From: Bathymodiolus brooksi
Taxonomy: Eukaryota > Mollusca > Bivalvia > Mytilida > Modiolidae
Length of the DNA: 64,000 bases
Assembly (NCBI GenBank): GCA_963680875.1
Contig: OY804575.1
Location: 106,548,505 to 106,612,504, forward strand
Direction: 5' to 3'
Shown here: piece after piece, positions 9,961-21,860 of the stretch
Layout of the letters: each line of letters opens with the position of its first letter
How positions within the stretch are numbered: the first letter of the stretch is position 1
Notes under the pieces: generated by a model
Seen by the model: only the letters and a program-made list of their open reading frames with translations
Database searches by the model: none
Told to the model about the DNA's origin: nothing
Program-made: the position numbers and the translations under genes

Positions 9961-11924
9961 TTCTCAATATTACTCTTGTCGATAAAGTTGGAGCTAATCA
10001 ACTTCCTGATTCTGGTTGATGTTTAATATATTGGAAAGATTTAAATAATTGTACACATATACATTGTCCTAGGCATATTATGTATATTATTATAACAGTG
10101 AATAAACACTGTTCATATAATAAGTAAGCCGCTAAAAGTATCTAGTCAACAGTACGTCATGCGAGAGTCACATAATCTGCACAATACCAGGTTTTTCTCA
10201 CATTTCATCGTTGGCAATACCTGTCTTCCTATCGGTATATGCAATCTGTAAATAACAAGTCAACCTTTTCCTGATATATTATATCAGAACATCAACCGAA
10301 AATCTTTCTGCCGTCAGTACAATATCTTATAAATATTGTAGAGACGCTTCGCTTGAATTTCCACTGCACAGACGTACGGTTTAGAAAATGGAAAAAGGGC
10401 GACGGGTGAATTTATGCAGAATACTCAGCCATTTATAAACAATTCTTATGTAAACTATCCATCCTGTACCTTTATATCTTCTGAAACTTAAACATATGGC
10501 CAAATTAAATACTGATTATCATAGAAGCACAGATGATTATAAATAGATATCCTGAACTTGTACTATCTGAGCAGTCAAATTTCATTGACTGGATACATTT
10601 TTGTAATGTACTGTCACTGATCGAAAGATAGCTTTTCACATGTTTTACCTGTTGAATTTTGGGAAACTGGTTTTAAATCCAGTTCACTTCCTGATAACAG
10701 AAATCAAGGGATACTTGTATAATATTAGTATTCAATTCAAAATATCAACGTCGATGGATTAATGTGATTTTTCTGCAGAATAAACACAATAATAATACAG
10801 TGTCTTAAAATATCTGTTTATGTGCATGCGGTTTATAAACTGGAATAAAGCTGCTGTACAACGAGCCTGTTGTGTGAAGCAGTATATTCATACCCCTTAA
10901 AAGAACATGCAGCTGCCTCTAGCTTTCAGAGGGATTCGTGGTAGTTAAATCGTTTGATTTTTTCTGCATTTCCCTGTGAACTACCGTTTTTGTTTCCCTT
11001 CTTTTATTATATTGTTCAATGTATTATCCTTCCTTCAACTTACGGCTCTTGAAGCTTTTTTGTAAGCATCGTACAGGTATATGCGTCATGTGTTACTTTA
11101 AAATGTAGGCAATTGAAAGAAACACGTTTCTTTTCCAACACATAAACATTTAAATTTTAAAGTAAAACAATCATCGTTGATTTTACTGTTGATTATGTAT
11201 CATATAGAATTATTTTTTTCAATCAAAGAAATGTTTCCTCGCTGTGCTGCGCTACTATTATTCGGCTTAATTTCGGCTATGCATTTCCACACACTGCCCT
11301 TTTATAGATACGGAACGTTGGTTATATACTTGCGAATGGATCAAGGTAAATTAGGTCACCCAACTAGTTTTATTGAACACTTTGTTCGCGGGAATTTGAT
11401 TGGACTAGTAAAGATAACTCTTTAGATCAGTATCAGAAAATATGGTGGTATTAAAGACGTGAAAGATAAAAAAAAGATAAAAATACATTATCGGTTGTTT
11501 TATATTATCAGTTGCATGAATTTCACAATCAATTAAAGAACCTTTTTACTTGTACCAAATAGTTAACTCCCACATTATAACTATTAATTCCAAGTTTAGA
11601 TGTAAAAATTAGTCTGCATTTTAACAATTGCAGAGGGATGTTTGTAACATGTTAGGATTTATGTGTTATCAATTTTGGGAATTGATACGGATAAGGAAAT
11701 TCATAGAATAAACAGAAATATGTTGTTGGATTTCATGTTTTGTATCCGTTAAATACTAACTTAACATTTTTACGCGAATATCCCATATTTAACAACGGAG
11801 TTACACGACTTTGGAGATAGTAAGCTCATACTACTAAAAGTTGTTTTTTCCATAATTTTAATCTGTGTCTTTTCTGAAATACAAGTTATCAATTTGTATA
11901 TAGGTTGTGACAAGCCAGAACAAA
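9961..11924. other. intergenic upstream of locus 2
   Basis: Bases about 10003-10150 repeat, in diverged form, the sequence just after 9716 (cttcctgattctggttgat onwards), as a partial tandem duplication. The remainder is A+T-rich with no recognisable gene. An open frame at 11177 lacks any recognisable motif. A promoter for locus 2 would have to lie here but no clear core element was found. Confidence 0.5.
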
Positions 11925-11976
11925 ATGAAAATATTAGATGTTGTGATATAACTGCTATCTGTTGTCAATGCGCAAA
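11925..11976 (+). pseudogene. locus 2 exon 1: broken signal-peptide exon
   Basis: This aligns base for base with exon 1 of locus 3 (both 52 bases, same ATG, same phase-1 GTAAGT donor). Codon 9 is TAA (11949-11951) where locus 3 has TCA, so translation from this ATG would stop after eight residues. The remaining codons still encode a signal-peptide-like stretch (MKILDVVI, then LLSVVNAQ). It is the first of several lesions that mark locus 2 as an unprocessed pseudogene. Confidence 0.85.
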
Positions 11977-13590
11977 GTAAGTATGTATATACATGTCGTA
12001 TACAATCGGTCAAATGACAATATGTATGTAACAGATTTTAGTCTTCTAACATTATATAGTTCAAATTGATAAAATTGTGGTGATGTGAGTAGTCCAAGCA
12101 AAATCACAATCTACATGTAGATACACAATACACTGGGTGGGTTCAACTAAGATTTCAGTTTCTGAAGAAAAAAACAGCAATGTTCGTCTCCTGTTGTTGC
12201 CGTCTTGGATTACTATCTACAAAGAAAAATTAAACTTTGTTAAGAGCCAGCAAATTTGAGTGAGTTAGTGGTTATAATTGAGTAAGACATATTCAACAAC
12301 TATCTAATTAGGGGATAACTGTTTTGTCTTTTTTAAATTTCACGGCATCAATTGGAGATTTGATGGTCGAAAATTGAGGTGACTTGCGACGCGTTAGCGT
12401 AATCAGCTGAAATGCTAAAAATAGATCATGCTATTTTAACCGTGGAATTGATACCGTGAAAAATTACACCATTAAATGCCGTGAAATTTTCAAATACAAT
12501 ACAGTTGTATCCATTCTAATGTAAGCATGTGTATTGCCATATTATTGACAAGATGACGTAAGCGGTGATCGGCTTAAATTCTAAAAATATCTCATGATAT
12601 TTCAACCATGGAATTGATACTGTGAAAATTATAGCATTCTCCAATCACAAACCAGGAATATTAACTACATTAAAATTTTGATTAGATTACAGTATTCAAT
12701 TAATGCAACTGTCATGCAACTGATCAATAACTTTATTCTAAATCTGATATCTTGTCATATTTATCATGTAGAATAATTTACCAAGGAATACTACATTGTT
12801 ACATTTTTTCACCTTATCTATCTTTTATCGAAATTTACAGTTCCTGAATGATGTAATTAATGTATCATCTAAGGATATCTTCCCTCAGGCATAGGTAACA
12901 ATAGCTGATTTTCGTCTCTCCTGTTCAAGTTTTTCTGTTTTCTTGCTTCCAAAGACTATTAAATAATTTGGCTCTCAAATATTTTGGCATTGAGCGTACC
13001 CGATGAAGGTTATTTCAGAAGCGCGTCGTGCGCATTAAAATATACATGCTCTGTAGGAAGTGTGTATCTTTCGCATGTAGATCGACCCAACACTAAATGG
13101 TAAATTTATTTCAAAATACAAAGTCTCTATTCTCGCTCATAGCTGAATCTTCCTCTTGATCGGACGGCGGCAACATCGTATATTTCGTTTGTTGTACCGA
13201 CTCATTTACCACTGCTTCAGCATATTGTCATTTCTAGAGAAGGGAAGTGAACCGTCCGAAAAGACATGGCGATGTTATTCTTCCCTGAACGAATGTATAT
13301 TCTTTCTTCCCATCCAGCTTTTCTCAAGTAGATGTATGAGAATAGTGTTCTCATGAATGGAAAACCGATGAAGGAGTCCTATTTATTTGTAAATCGCGCA
13401 AAATTCATTTAATTCTTCCCAGAAGTTGTATTAAGTCAGTGCATGTTAAATTTTGTAAATATATATTGAATGAAATGTAGAAGTGTGATCTGTTGTAGAG
13501 GTCGAATCATGTAATATGGTTACACATTTGTGGTGTTGTAGTACTTGAAATATTGAATACCATTATTTCTTTCATATAAAAAAAACTTAG
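11977..13590 (+). other. locus 2 intron 1
   Basis: Contains two diverged direct repeats at about 12405-12480 and 12565-12635 (shared gctaaaa/ttctaaaa, tcatg, tattt, aacc, tggaattgatac, gtgaaaa) and a copy of a short dispersed repeat at about 12985-13060 (gatgaaggttatttcagaa, cgcgtcgtgcgc). It shares no 2-kb TTAA element with intron 1 of locus 3. No exon was seen. Confidence 0.6.
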
Positions 13591-13815
13591 CATTAAACAG
13601 AACTCCTTCACAGAGTTCAGATTATTACTGGCTTGATAAGAACATAACTTTGACAGCAGACCTAGCGACCAGTGGTGAAGCTGATGGTACACTTGTCAAT
13701 GGAGCATGTTCTGTAACACTGGCTACCCCTCCACAGCCTGTTGCATGGTGGATGTTGACGTTCCCTGTAGATACAGTTTATATCATAAATGTAAAGATTA
13801 ATTACCGGTACAACA
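13591..13815 (+). pseudogene. locus 2 exon 2: fucolectin-like domain, first half
   Basis: This is homologous to 44738-44971 and open throughout: TPSQSSDYYW, ITLTADLATSG, ACSVTLAT, then VAWWMLTFPVDTVYI. The AWWM-TFPVD core is the strand of F5/8-type (fucolectin-like) domains that carry carbohydrate or surface ligands. Exon 2 of locus 3 starts after CAG; the same place here (13579-13581) reads AAA. An AG at 13589-13590, nine bases inside, would restore an in-frame phase-1 acceptor with loss of three residues. The donor is GTAAGT at 13816. Confidence 0.85.
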
Positions 13816-14621
13816 GTAAGTGTTCTTTCCTATCAGTACACTTCAATTAATTTGACTTTTCTATTTGACCCACCCGTTTTAATATCATACATCACTTTGC
13901 AATGTATTCAACAATTTGCAAAAAATAAATTTGATAAAAATATAAGGTAGATTAATGTGTTAATTATCAAATGTCGACGAGTCGATGAGTTAGCGAAAGC
14001 AATTTTATTAATGTATGTCGTATTGTTAGTATATTAATTTTATGGTTTATGGGCTTGGAAATGTAGCACGTCAATATCAATAGTTGGTTGCAAATCAAAG
14101 CACATAATGTTTTAGGATCACATGCAAATTGTTCCTCTAATTATATCACAACTACCTTTACCTTCCGAGGATAGAGTGAAAAATAAATAAATAGTATCCG
14201 AACAACGCAGTACGTGGTTTTTCATCAACACACTAGTTAACTCTCTTAACACACATTTGTAATTGATGTGCCTGTACCACGGTACCACGCCAAATACGTG
14301 AGCGGTAATGCATTTACGTCTTTGGACTATCAATTGTACACGTATCGGAACTGCTCCGACCCTGTGATTTTTCTTCTCTTTTTTCTTGCAAATTATTATT
14401 CGTGTTGCTCTGTTGTGATTGATTTATTCTCGATATTCGAAATACAGGAATAGTTTTATATGACACTTCTATTTCCATTAATAAACATTTACATAACCAA
14501 CTACTTCCATCTCGCTTCACGTGCTACGTGTGCACCTATGTCAAATGCGGATTTCGTAGTCTAAGCACGTTACCAAACACAATTAATAGGTCAATCAGAT
14601 AATGGAAGTGAATTGGGTGAG
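13816..14621 (+). other. locus 2 intron 2
   Basis: A+T-rich intron with no recognisable element; short open frames on both strands near 14118-14520 show no motif. Confidence 0.5.
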
Positions 14622-14858
14622 ATACCTTTTTTTCATTTGGATATTCTTTGTATATTAATAACTCAAGTATATCAAGGACTGATGATTATCTCTGTTATCA
14701 TCACGAAGGACCAGAACTTCCATCCGTATATCAGGATGTTACTTGTAATCACATAGGACAGTATCTTATAATCCATAATGAATGAAATGAAACAGTAACA
14801 TACCCTAATCTATGGTATCCTAACGCCATATTAGAGCTGTGCAAAGTACGAATATACG
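14622..14858 (+). pseudogene. locus 2 exon 3: fucolectin-like domain, second half, with nonsense codon
   Basis: This aligns with exon 3 of locus 3 (45468-45707) over its whole length: DDYLCYHHEGPELPS, VTCNHIGQYLIIHNE, then AILELCKV. The TGA at 14783-14785 stands where locus 3 has CGA (the Arg of NERDE). The acceptor region is poor: GGTGAG just before 14622 has no pyrimidine tract. The donor GTAAGT at 14859 is intact. The CYHD/TCNHLGQYV pattern is the Cys-containing end of the fucolectin-like domain in molluscan receptor phosphatases. Confidence 0.85.
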
Positions 14859-15504
14859 GTAAGTCCAAGTAACTATCAGTTGTTTTCAAATGTGGAAAGA
14901 GATGACAACTTGGATATTCAGATAGTTACCTGACAATTGATAAGAAACTAAGAATGCTAAAGTAGTTTGTTAGATTCCTCATGGTTGTATTCTCCCACAA
15001 AGAGATACATATCAGGTAGTCATGGTCAAGTATATGATAAAACATATTCCTCATATATCTAACCAATTAGCATTAAAACGTTATTCATTCATCCACGCCC
15101 ACCAAGGTATGTCCATATTTGACAACGTCGGTTTAAATATAATAACTTCGGTAAATATGTTTAAACCAAATGATGGGTGTGTAATGATTGACAAGATTTA
15201 TGCCATCTTGTCGTAATGTTGTTTGCCAAGAGATATTGTTCTTACAGGAGGATATTTCCAACTTTTATAGATAAACGTTACACAAAGACAAACACCCATT
15301 CAAAAACACAGCAACAGATAAAAGGTTCCAATTTATATTTCGTGCAAAAACATTTTCTGGACAATCAGAGTTTTCAAAATGATCAAAAGATTCGATGGTC
15401 GACCACGCTATAAACATACATATATGTTGACCCGAAGTATCTAATATTGTCATATTTATGCTACAAATACATATTTGTACAGTAAAGAAATATGTGTTAC
15501 ACAG

Positions 15505-15704
15505 GATGTTACAAAGGTTGGTGAATAGCGACTGCAGTAAGCCATGTCCAGTTACATGTGTTGAAGGACATTGTTATCCTGGTATTGGTAGCTGTGTGTG
15601 GGGCTGTAATACAGACAACTGTCTAAATGATATATGTGATGCTACCACCGGTAAATGTACACAAGGTTGTAAAATAGGACGACGTGGGGACTATTGTGAC
15701 AATC
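15505..15704 (+). pseudogene. locus 2 exon 4: 12-Cys EGF-like module with stop and deletion
   Basis: This is homologous to 49737-49937 but 200 bases long against 201. After GCYKGW it reads a TGA and has lost one base before the Cys-Ser, so the rest is in another frame: PCPVTCVEGHCYPG, then CVWGCNTDNCLNDIC, then GDYCDN. The acceptor (ACAG) and the phase-1 donor (GTAGGT) are retained. The Cys spacing of the downstream part is still perfect, so the damage is recent compared with the duplication. Confidence 0.85.
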
Positions 15705-16307
15705 GTAGGTTTACTAATATATACTAATCATATATACTCAGACACCATAATGACAGATTTAAGGCCTTCACGTACGAAATGCAGAAAAAGAAACCCAGTA
15801 CATCCAATACGGACAACTTCTTTTGTTTCAATAGTAATATATCTAACTTGTACAATAATAATATTATAATTTATAACATAAAATAAGGCGTGAAAACAGT
15901 TTTATTTGTGAACGTTTACCTAATTTTCCTATTAAGCAATGTTCATAAAAAGAACTACAAAAGCATCAGTCTGTAACATCTGCCTGTCTTGGTGGCCTGT
16001 GTCAGCGGTTTCTAACAGCGGCCTATAACTGATATTAGAGATCGCTTTTACAATAGCAATGATGGGGGTAGTATTGTACAAATTCAGATAGTGTTCAAAA
16101 TGTTGTCGTATATATAGCAACAATAAGTTATTCTATTATTTGCATGTCACTTGTTTTAAATAATTTAATTCATTTTAAAATTATGAAAAGAAAATTCAAG
16201 GTGTCTGATATTTGTATTATGTAAATGTAAACGTTCGTCCTAAAATAATTTCCCAGGATCACCACATACCTAAATTATTCAAAATGGTAACTGTTTTTAA
16301 TTTGTAG

Positions 16308-16442
16308 AGTGTGAATTAGGACAATTTGGAAATAATTGTTCCGAAACATGTAATTTTGTCATTCAGCCATGTCATCATATCACGGATGTATGTCCTCATG
16401 GTAGCTGTCTATGTGGATATAGAAGGTTAAGCTGTAGTACAG
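16308..16442 (+). pseudogene. locus 2 exon 5: 8-Cys EGF-like module
   Basis: Open 135-base exon with phase-1 borders, the counterpart of 52161-52295 (CELGQFGNNCSETC versus CESGTFGQNCANTC). One conserved Cys is lost (NFVIQPC against HCINQPC) and a new Cys appears near the end (CLCGY). The loop pairing would be disturbed even if it were translated. Confidence 0.82.
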
Positions 16443-18121
16443 GTAAGTAATTGTAATTGATTACCTAAAATTAATATAACTGATTTTAAATTCCAATATG
16501 TCTAAACTCTATCATTTCCTAGAGAGGTAAACCGAGTATGTCCAAACCTTTCTACGTCAATGGGTATAGGGCTAATTATTATATAACTTATTCAAAGTGT
16601 AGTGCATGAGTATAATACAGGACGGAAGTCCTCCTTATGGTATAGGATACAATCTCACTGATCGATTAAATCTCAAGCCAGGCTATTAATGTATGGGCGC
16701 TGACATTAAAATAACAGTAAAGCCAACATAGGTCCGAAAGAAAATACTTTCATAAAAAGGACTTAAATAACAGGAACAATGTTTTATTCTTGTCAAATAG
16801 ATGCCATATTCATTTCATTGCAAATTATCTCAATTCGTCTTGTGTAAGCAAACACATCACCTTTTTCAAGCTTGTCAAGAAAAATTACTTTCCAACGGAG
16901 TATTAAACGATGAATATAGAACAGGAGTTTGAAGATACCAAAGGGGTAATCAGAATCCATAAATCGAAAGACAGATACCACAATGGCCAAAAGATAAAAA
17001 AGACATAAGGGATCAATTTAGACCTACATTTGTACAATACATATATATTGTCGTAAAATGAAATACTGTGTTTTCGTGCCAAGTCAAAGAATGTCAAAAA
17101 TACATTTCTAGAATCTATGTCAATTTCGAAAAATCGTGACGTCATGTGTAAACAAACAGTAACTTTTTCTAGTGTGTCATGACAAAACAACATGCAAGAG
17201 GAATGGTAAGCTATGAATACATAATAAATTTAGCTCAATTTAGAACTACAATGCATATATCTTGTCGTAAAATATATATTTTATTCACTGGAGCATTCAA
17301 AATGTAGGTAAAAATTGGATGTGCTTTCTGTATATGCGAGTGGGACTTTGACCAATTCAACGGCGGCCAGTTTTTGTCTGGACGTAGTGAACCGAATTGT
17401 TCCCATATGAAGCACCATTAAAAACAATTCGTGTTACATCAAACTTATTGTATTGTTCAATAATAAATAGTTAAATAGGACACAAGTTTCACAGCTTCGA
17501 AGCGTCTTTTCCAATACATACATGAATTAATACAAATTCTACTTATATAATAGTATATACATAGTTCATATTCAGTGAAGAAATGAAAAACAACAAGCAA
17601 AAACAAAGAACTATTAAGTGTCATACAAATGAATTATCAAAGTTAAAGTATGCTTAATCGATCATGCCTTTTTATGTTAATGAAATGAACACACTGAACA
17701 TTTAATTTGGATTAAACTTTCTAATAAAGATGGAGCTTAATTAAGGTAGTTAACATTGTGAACATATAGGAAAGATGCATTCTTCTATTCACGTTCGGTA
17801 AGTGTATTGCTTTTTACAATTCGTGTTTATTGTTTACTCATCGAGAATAACTCTAAAACAATTCCGGTCATTTTTGACGTTGGGCCTATGACTGCGGCAT
17901 GACGTCAAGCCCACCTGCATTTCACAGTCGAACTTCAATCTCCGCCCCTCAAGTGTCAACATGTCATATCACTTCCAATATTTAACAAATTTCAAACACA
18001 ATTTACATCCACTTATCCAACAATAATTATCATCTGTACAACAATATTGCTCAAGTTTACAATAAATACATTATCAATGAAAACGAAGTGGTCATGTTGA
18101 GAATGTTCACACTCTTTTTAG

Positions 18122-18860
18122 GACTTATACCTCGAATTCGACGCCAGTGGTCAACTTAGTACTAAAATGTATGATAAACGGGACGACTTCAATTTTAAAA
18201 TCATAAATTTTCCAAACATGTGCAGCAATATACCAGCTTCTCCTGCATATGGTGTTTACATCTCGCAATTGAATCGCTATGCAAGGGCCAGTAGCAATTA
18301 TTCTGATTTCCTGAAACGTCATCTTCATCTGAGAAACAGGCTACTGGACGAGGGCTATAAAAAGATTCGCCTTATTCGATCTCTTAAAAAGTTTATATTC
18401 CGATACCAAGATCTTGTCGAAATATATTCCGTCTCTGCAGAAACGATTATAAGCGATGCATTTTCATATAGTGAAAATGTATAAAGGTAAAGAAGTCAAG
18501 AAAAATGTCAAGGATATTTTTTATCAATGTGTGACGTAAAAATATTTTTGACATTTACGTCACCGAATATGGTACTGCTTTGACAACTATTTTACCTATT
18601 TTGTTCCTGTATTTAAATACTGTTATAGTGACAGCCGGAACCTTTGAACCGTAATGAGAGCGGGAGGTTTGGCGCTTTAAAATCTGATTCAATCCACCAT
18701 TTCTTTAGAAATGCCTGTACCAAGTCAGGGTCATTACGGTTTTCAAAGTTTTCCGGTTGTTGACTGATTTTGTCTGTTTATATAATTATGAGTTTTGACT
18801 TTCCCTTTGTAAGATTGTTCGGAGTTCGGTCATTTTGTTATTACCCTTATTTAGACTTTT
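18122..18860 (+). pseudogene. reverse transcriptase element, C-terminal ORF and 3' region
   Basis: From 18122 to 18484 an open frame reads DLYLEFDASGQLSTKMYDKR, then FNFKIINFPNMCSNIPASPA, then YGVYISQLNRYARA, ending in TAA. This is the conserved end of the reverse transcriptase family whose front end is at 7868-8090 (hallmarks YDKRDDF, NFP, SNIP, YGVYISQL-RYARA). The first ATG at 18167 is internal; the real frame was longer and stops at a TAG just before 18122. The following 380 bases look like its 3' untranslated region (gcgggaggtttggcgctttaa, ctgtaccaagtcaggg). Confidence 0.65.
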
Positions 18861-19294
18861 CAGAGAATGCCAAGAATGTTCAGACTCTGTCCAGACACTC
18901 AGGCAATGCTAAGAATATTCAGACTCTGTCGGGTAATATACAGACAATGCTAAGACAAATTAGATCTTGTTCAGACTTTATAAGGAAACGTTCAGACATC
19001 TAAGAATTTTCAGAACTTCTTCAGTAAGCACAAACTCTTGTGTATTCAGACATTCTTGACTTCTTAGAGTATAGCACTACGGAAGATGTATTATGTATAT
19101 TTTATACCTGGCTTTTAGATTTCTTAATAAAATTCGATTGACACTTGGATGTTTGCGAAACGCATTGTATTTTTATGAAAGCATAATTTCAGTATTTTTG
19201 ATATATTTATATATGCATCGAAGGAAGCTGATGTAGATTGAGGGATTAATATGTCAACATTGTAAACAGTTGTCTTTTCCTGGTAATTATACCC

Positions 19295-19850
19295 CCGCTC
19301 CACGAAGGGGGAGAGGGATATACCGTTTTACCTCTGTCCGTCTGTCCGTCCGTCCTTACGTCCGTCCAAGATATTTTTCGTCGCATTTATCCCAGTAACT
19401 GTTGGCAGAAATCTGATATTTGGTCACAAACGTCATATAGGCATACCATATTGTGGGTAGCGGTTTTGGACCCGTCAGATTCCTACTTCCTGTTTGCCGA
19501 CTTAGTTGGTTTTTATACACATTGAACATATATGCACATTTTCCGTCACATTTTTCTCAGCCACTATTGATGGCAGAGATCTGATATTTGGTCACAAGCT
19601 TCATATAGGTACCCTATATCGTGGGAAACGTTTCTGGACCCATCAGATTCCTACTTCCTCTTTGCCGATTTTGTTGATTTTATACACATTTAACATACAT
19701 TTGTATATGCACATTTTTCGTCACATTTTTCTCAGCAACTATTGATGGCAGAGATCTGATATTTGGTCACAAGCTTCATATATGTACCCCATATCGTGGG
19801 AAGCGTTTTTTGACCCGTTAGATTCCTACGTCCTGTTTGCCGAAGAGCGT
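19295..19850 (+). repeat. tandem array of a roughly 170-bp unit
   Basis: The phrase ggcaga(a/g)atctgatatttgg recurs at 19404, 19572 and 19747, each followed by the same block (catata, ggacccgtcagattcctac, tttgccga, ttatacacatt). This gives three units of about 168-175 bases. It is preceded by a (gtcc/gtct)n-rich lead (19325-19370) typical of a widespread invertebrate dispersed repeat. Confidence 0.8.
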
Positions 19851-19926
19851 GGGTATCATAAGTGAGCATTAGTTCACAGTTCATCTTGTTTATAGTTAAA
19901 TTGAATTTCAATGTCTTTCAATATAG

Positions 19927-20073
19927 AATGCAGTATTGATAACTATGGTTACAATTATAACCAATCATGCGACGGCTGTTTATCTGATTCTTGTCAAACG
20001 ACACATGGTTACTGTTTAAATCAATCTGGATGTAAACCTGGATGGCAGTCTGGGCAGCAGAAGTGTGATATAG
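19927..20073 (+). pseudogene. locus 2 exon 6: EGF-like module, one Cys lost
   Basis: This is the counterpart of 53169-53324, entered and left in phase 1, and open. It reads ECSIDNYGYNYNQSCDGCLS, then SGCKPGWQSGQQKCDI. The second Cys of the locus 3 module is Tyr here (YNYN against YNCN), and three residues are missing near the end. The acceptor is AATATAG and the donor GTAATG. Confidence 0.82.
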
Positions 20074-20959
20074 GTAATGTTGTATTATACATAAGAACGG
20101 AATAGATAATTGCATTGATGGGGGATAAACAATAATAGGAAACGAAAACTAAATCTTTAAAGAGTAATACATCAATTAATTTCTTAAAGATTGTCTATTA
20201 AATGTGTGTTCTATCAGACTACTTGGACACTTTGTCTCAAGCTTTACATTGTCAATACCATATATGCTCTGATACCGACATATTTCCGTTGCGATATGTG
20301 AGAAATATATTTCAGTGAAATGCCATTCTCCGAAACATTCCCATACTATCCAGATAGCACCAATATCCCTGGAAATTCTGTATTTATAGGTCATCAATTA
20401 AAGCATTGAAATACAACTAAAAATGTGTGCTAACAATTATCTTTATTGCTTGACCTTCATTTACTATTTTTATTTGTACCATTCCATATAATATTTTTTT
20501 CCAAAAAAAGCAAAAAATCAAAACAAAAAAAAACAATAACAAAACAACAAAGCGAATGGACCTTTTTTACTGAAGGATAATAGACGTCACTTTTTTACTG
20601 AATTGATAGATACACGGAATATACATTCAAATTAGTAGTTAATATATTTTTGCTCAAAGTACTTTAAGATATAATTTCCAAGCATGGGTAGGAAGCTATA
20701 TTTAATTATTTCCATTTTCTTTAAAAAAAAACAGCCATTACGATCCCGAGATTCATTTTTGTTTGTTTTATAGCACTAATATATGCCACTCTCCTACCCA
20801 ATACAGCATTATGACAATACGTTCAACATTTGTAGCATTGTACTTTCATTTTTGTTAAGTATGGAAAACTGGTACTATTTGTCCTCTTTAATTATAGTGC
20901 ATGCCCTCGCGATCAATATTTATTTAACTATATAAAGATGACAAAAAGGAAGGCGAAAG

Positions 20960-21145
20960 GGTCTGGCGTATTCAATATTCATTCCATTAAAGACATCCCC
21001 GTATTCATTACTACTATCTTCTGGTTGTTTCTGTATTGATCTTGCTTTGGAATAGGGGCCAACTGTACTGGCACAAGACCCACAGGCAAAGCAGATATAC
21101 AAAAAATCTACTAGTTCACCAATACAAACACGACTTAAATGAATA
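20960..21145 (-). CDS. possible antisense exon, unknown (partner at 54850-55048)
   Basis: Locus 2 copy of the frame described at 54850-55048; open through QKQPEDSSNEYGDVFNG. No domain recognised. It lies inside the decayed locus, so an open frame here would be notable only if the strand really is coding. Confidence 0.25.
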
Positions 21146-21729
21146 ATATAATTTGTATGGAATGATACATTTATATAAATATGTAAATTCAACTACGTTT
21201 GTCATATAACCAAACAGGTCGAAATAATAATAATTATATATATATATATACATGTATATATATAAATCTCGTGCGCATGGTGCGCTTCTGGAAGGAATTC
21301 GTGTTGTTCAAAGGTTGTCTGTCCTTCGATTTGTTTCTTTTAATTACCCAAATACTCAACTATGCGCAGAGTCAAAGATGGAAAGGCCTAATGATTCGAA
21401 AATCATTGGCAACAAGAAAGAAAACGGATCTTAACAGGATAAGCCATATCGTATGAGACAGATGGACCTTAATTATATAGAAACAGCATATAGAAACGCT
21501 TATGAAAAAGAAACATTCGCGGAACTATTTTATTACTATATGTGGTTGTTTATAATGTCAAGAATAATTTTATTTGTATCTTTTCCCGTCACATCTCGCC
21601 TTTTTCGATAAAATCGGCATCTTCACCGTATTATAATTTATCAAATAAAAACTTAGGTATCCAACATAGTGCGCCTGAGGCGTTTCTGAAATAACCTTCA
21701 TCAGGTAGGCCCATAATCAAAAGATGACT

Positions 21730-21860
21730 TGATTGATTTGATTTATTGTGCTTAGCGCCACTCTTAGCAATATTTCAGCTATATCAGTTTTAGTGGAGGA
21801 AGAAGCCGGAGTATCCGGAGAGAACCACCGACCGTGGGCAACCAACCGGTAAGCTTTATC
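21730..21860 (-). repeat. SINE body fragment
   Basis: Related to the SINE at 27960-28200 in reverse: gtgcttagcgccactcttag, caatatttcagctatat, agtatccggagagaaccacc. The head is missing. Confidence 0.6.

Larger units (their letters stand above)
16443..19926 (+). other. locus 2 intron 5, repeat-rich
   Basis: Includes a minus-strand dispersed repeat (16915-17010), the reverse transcriptase 3' fragment (18122-18860), irregular repeats rich in ttcagac (18850-19060), and a roughly 170-bp tandem array (19295-19850). Bases 17010-18120 hold nothing recognisable. Confidence 0.6.

Noticed and set aside
11177..11425. 82-codon plus-strand frame upstream of locus 2
   Set aside because: No recognisable motif, no partner upstream of locus 3, no splice support.
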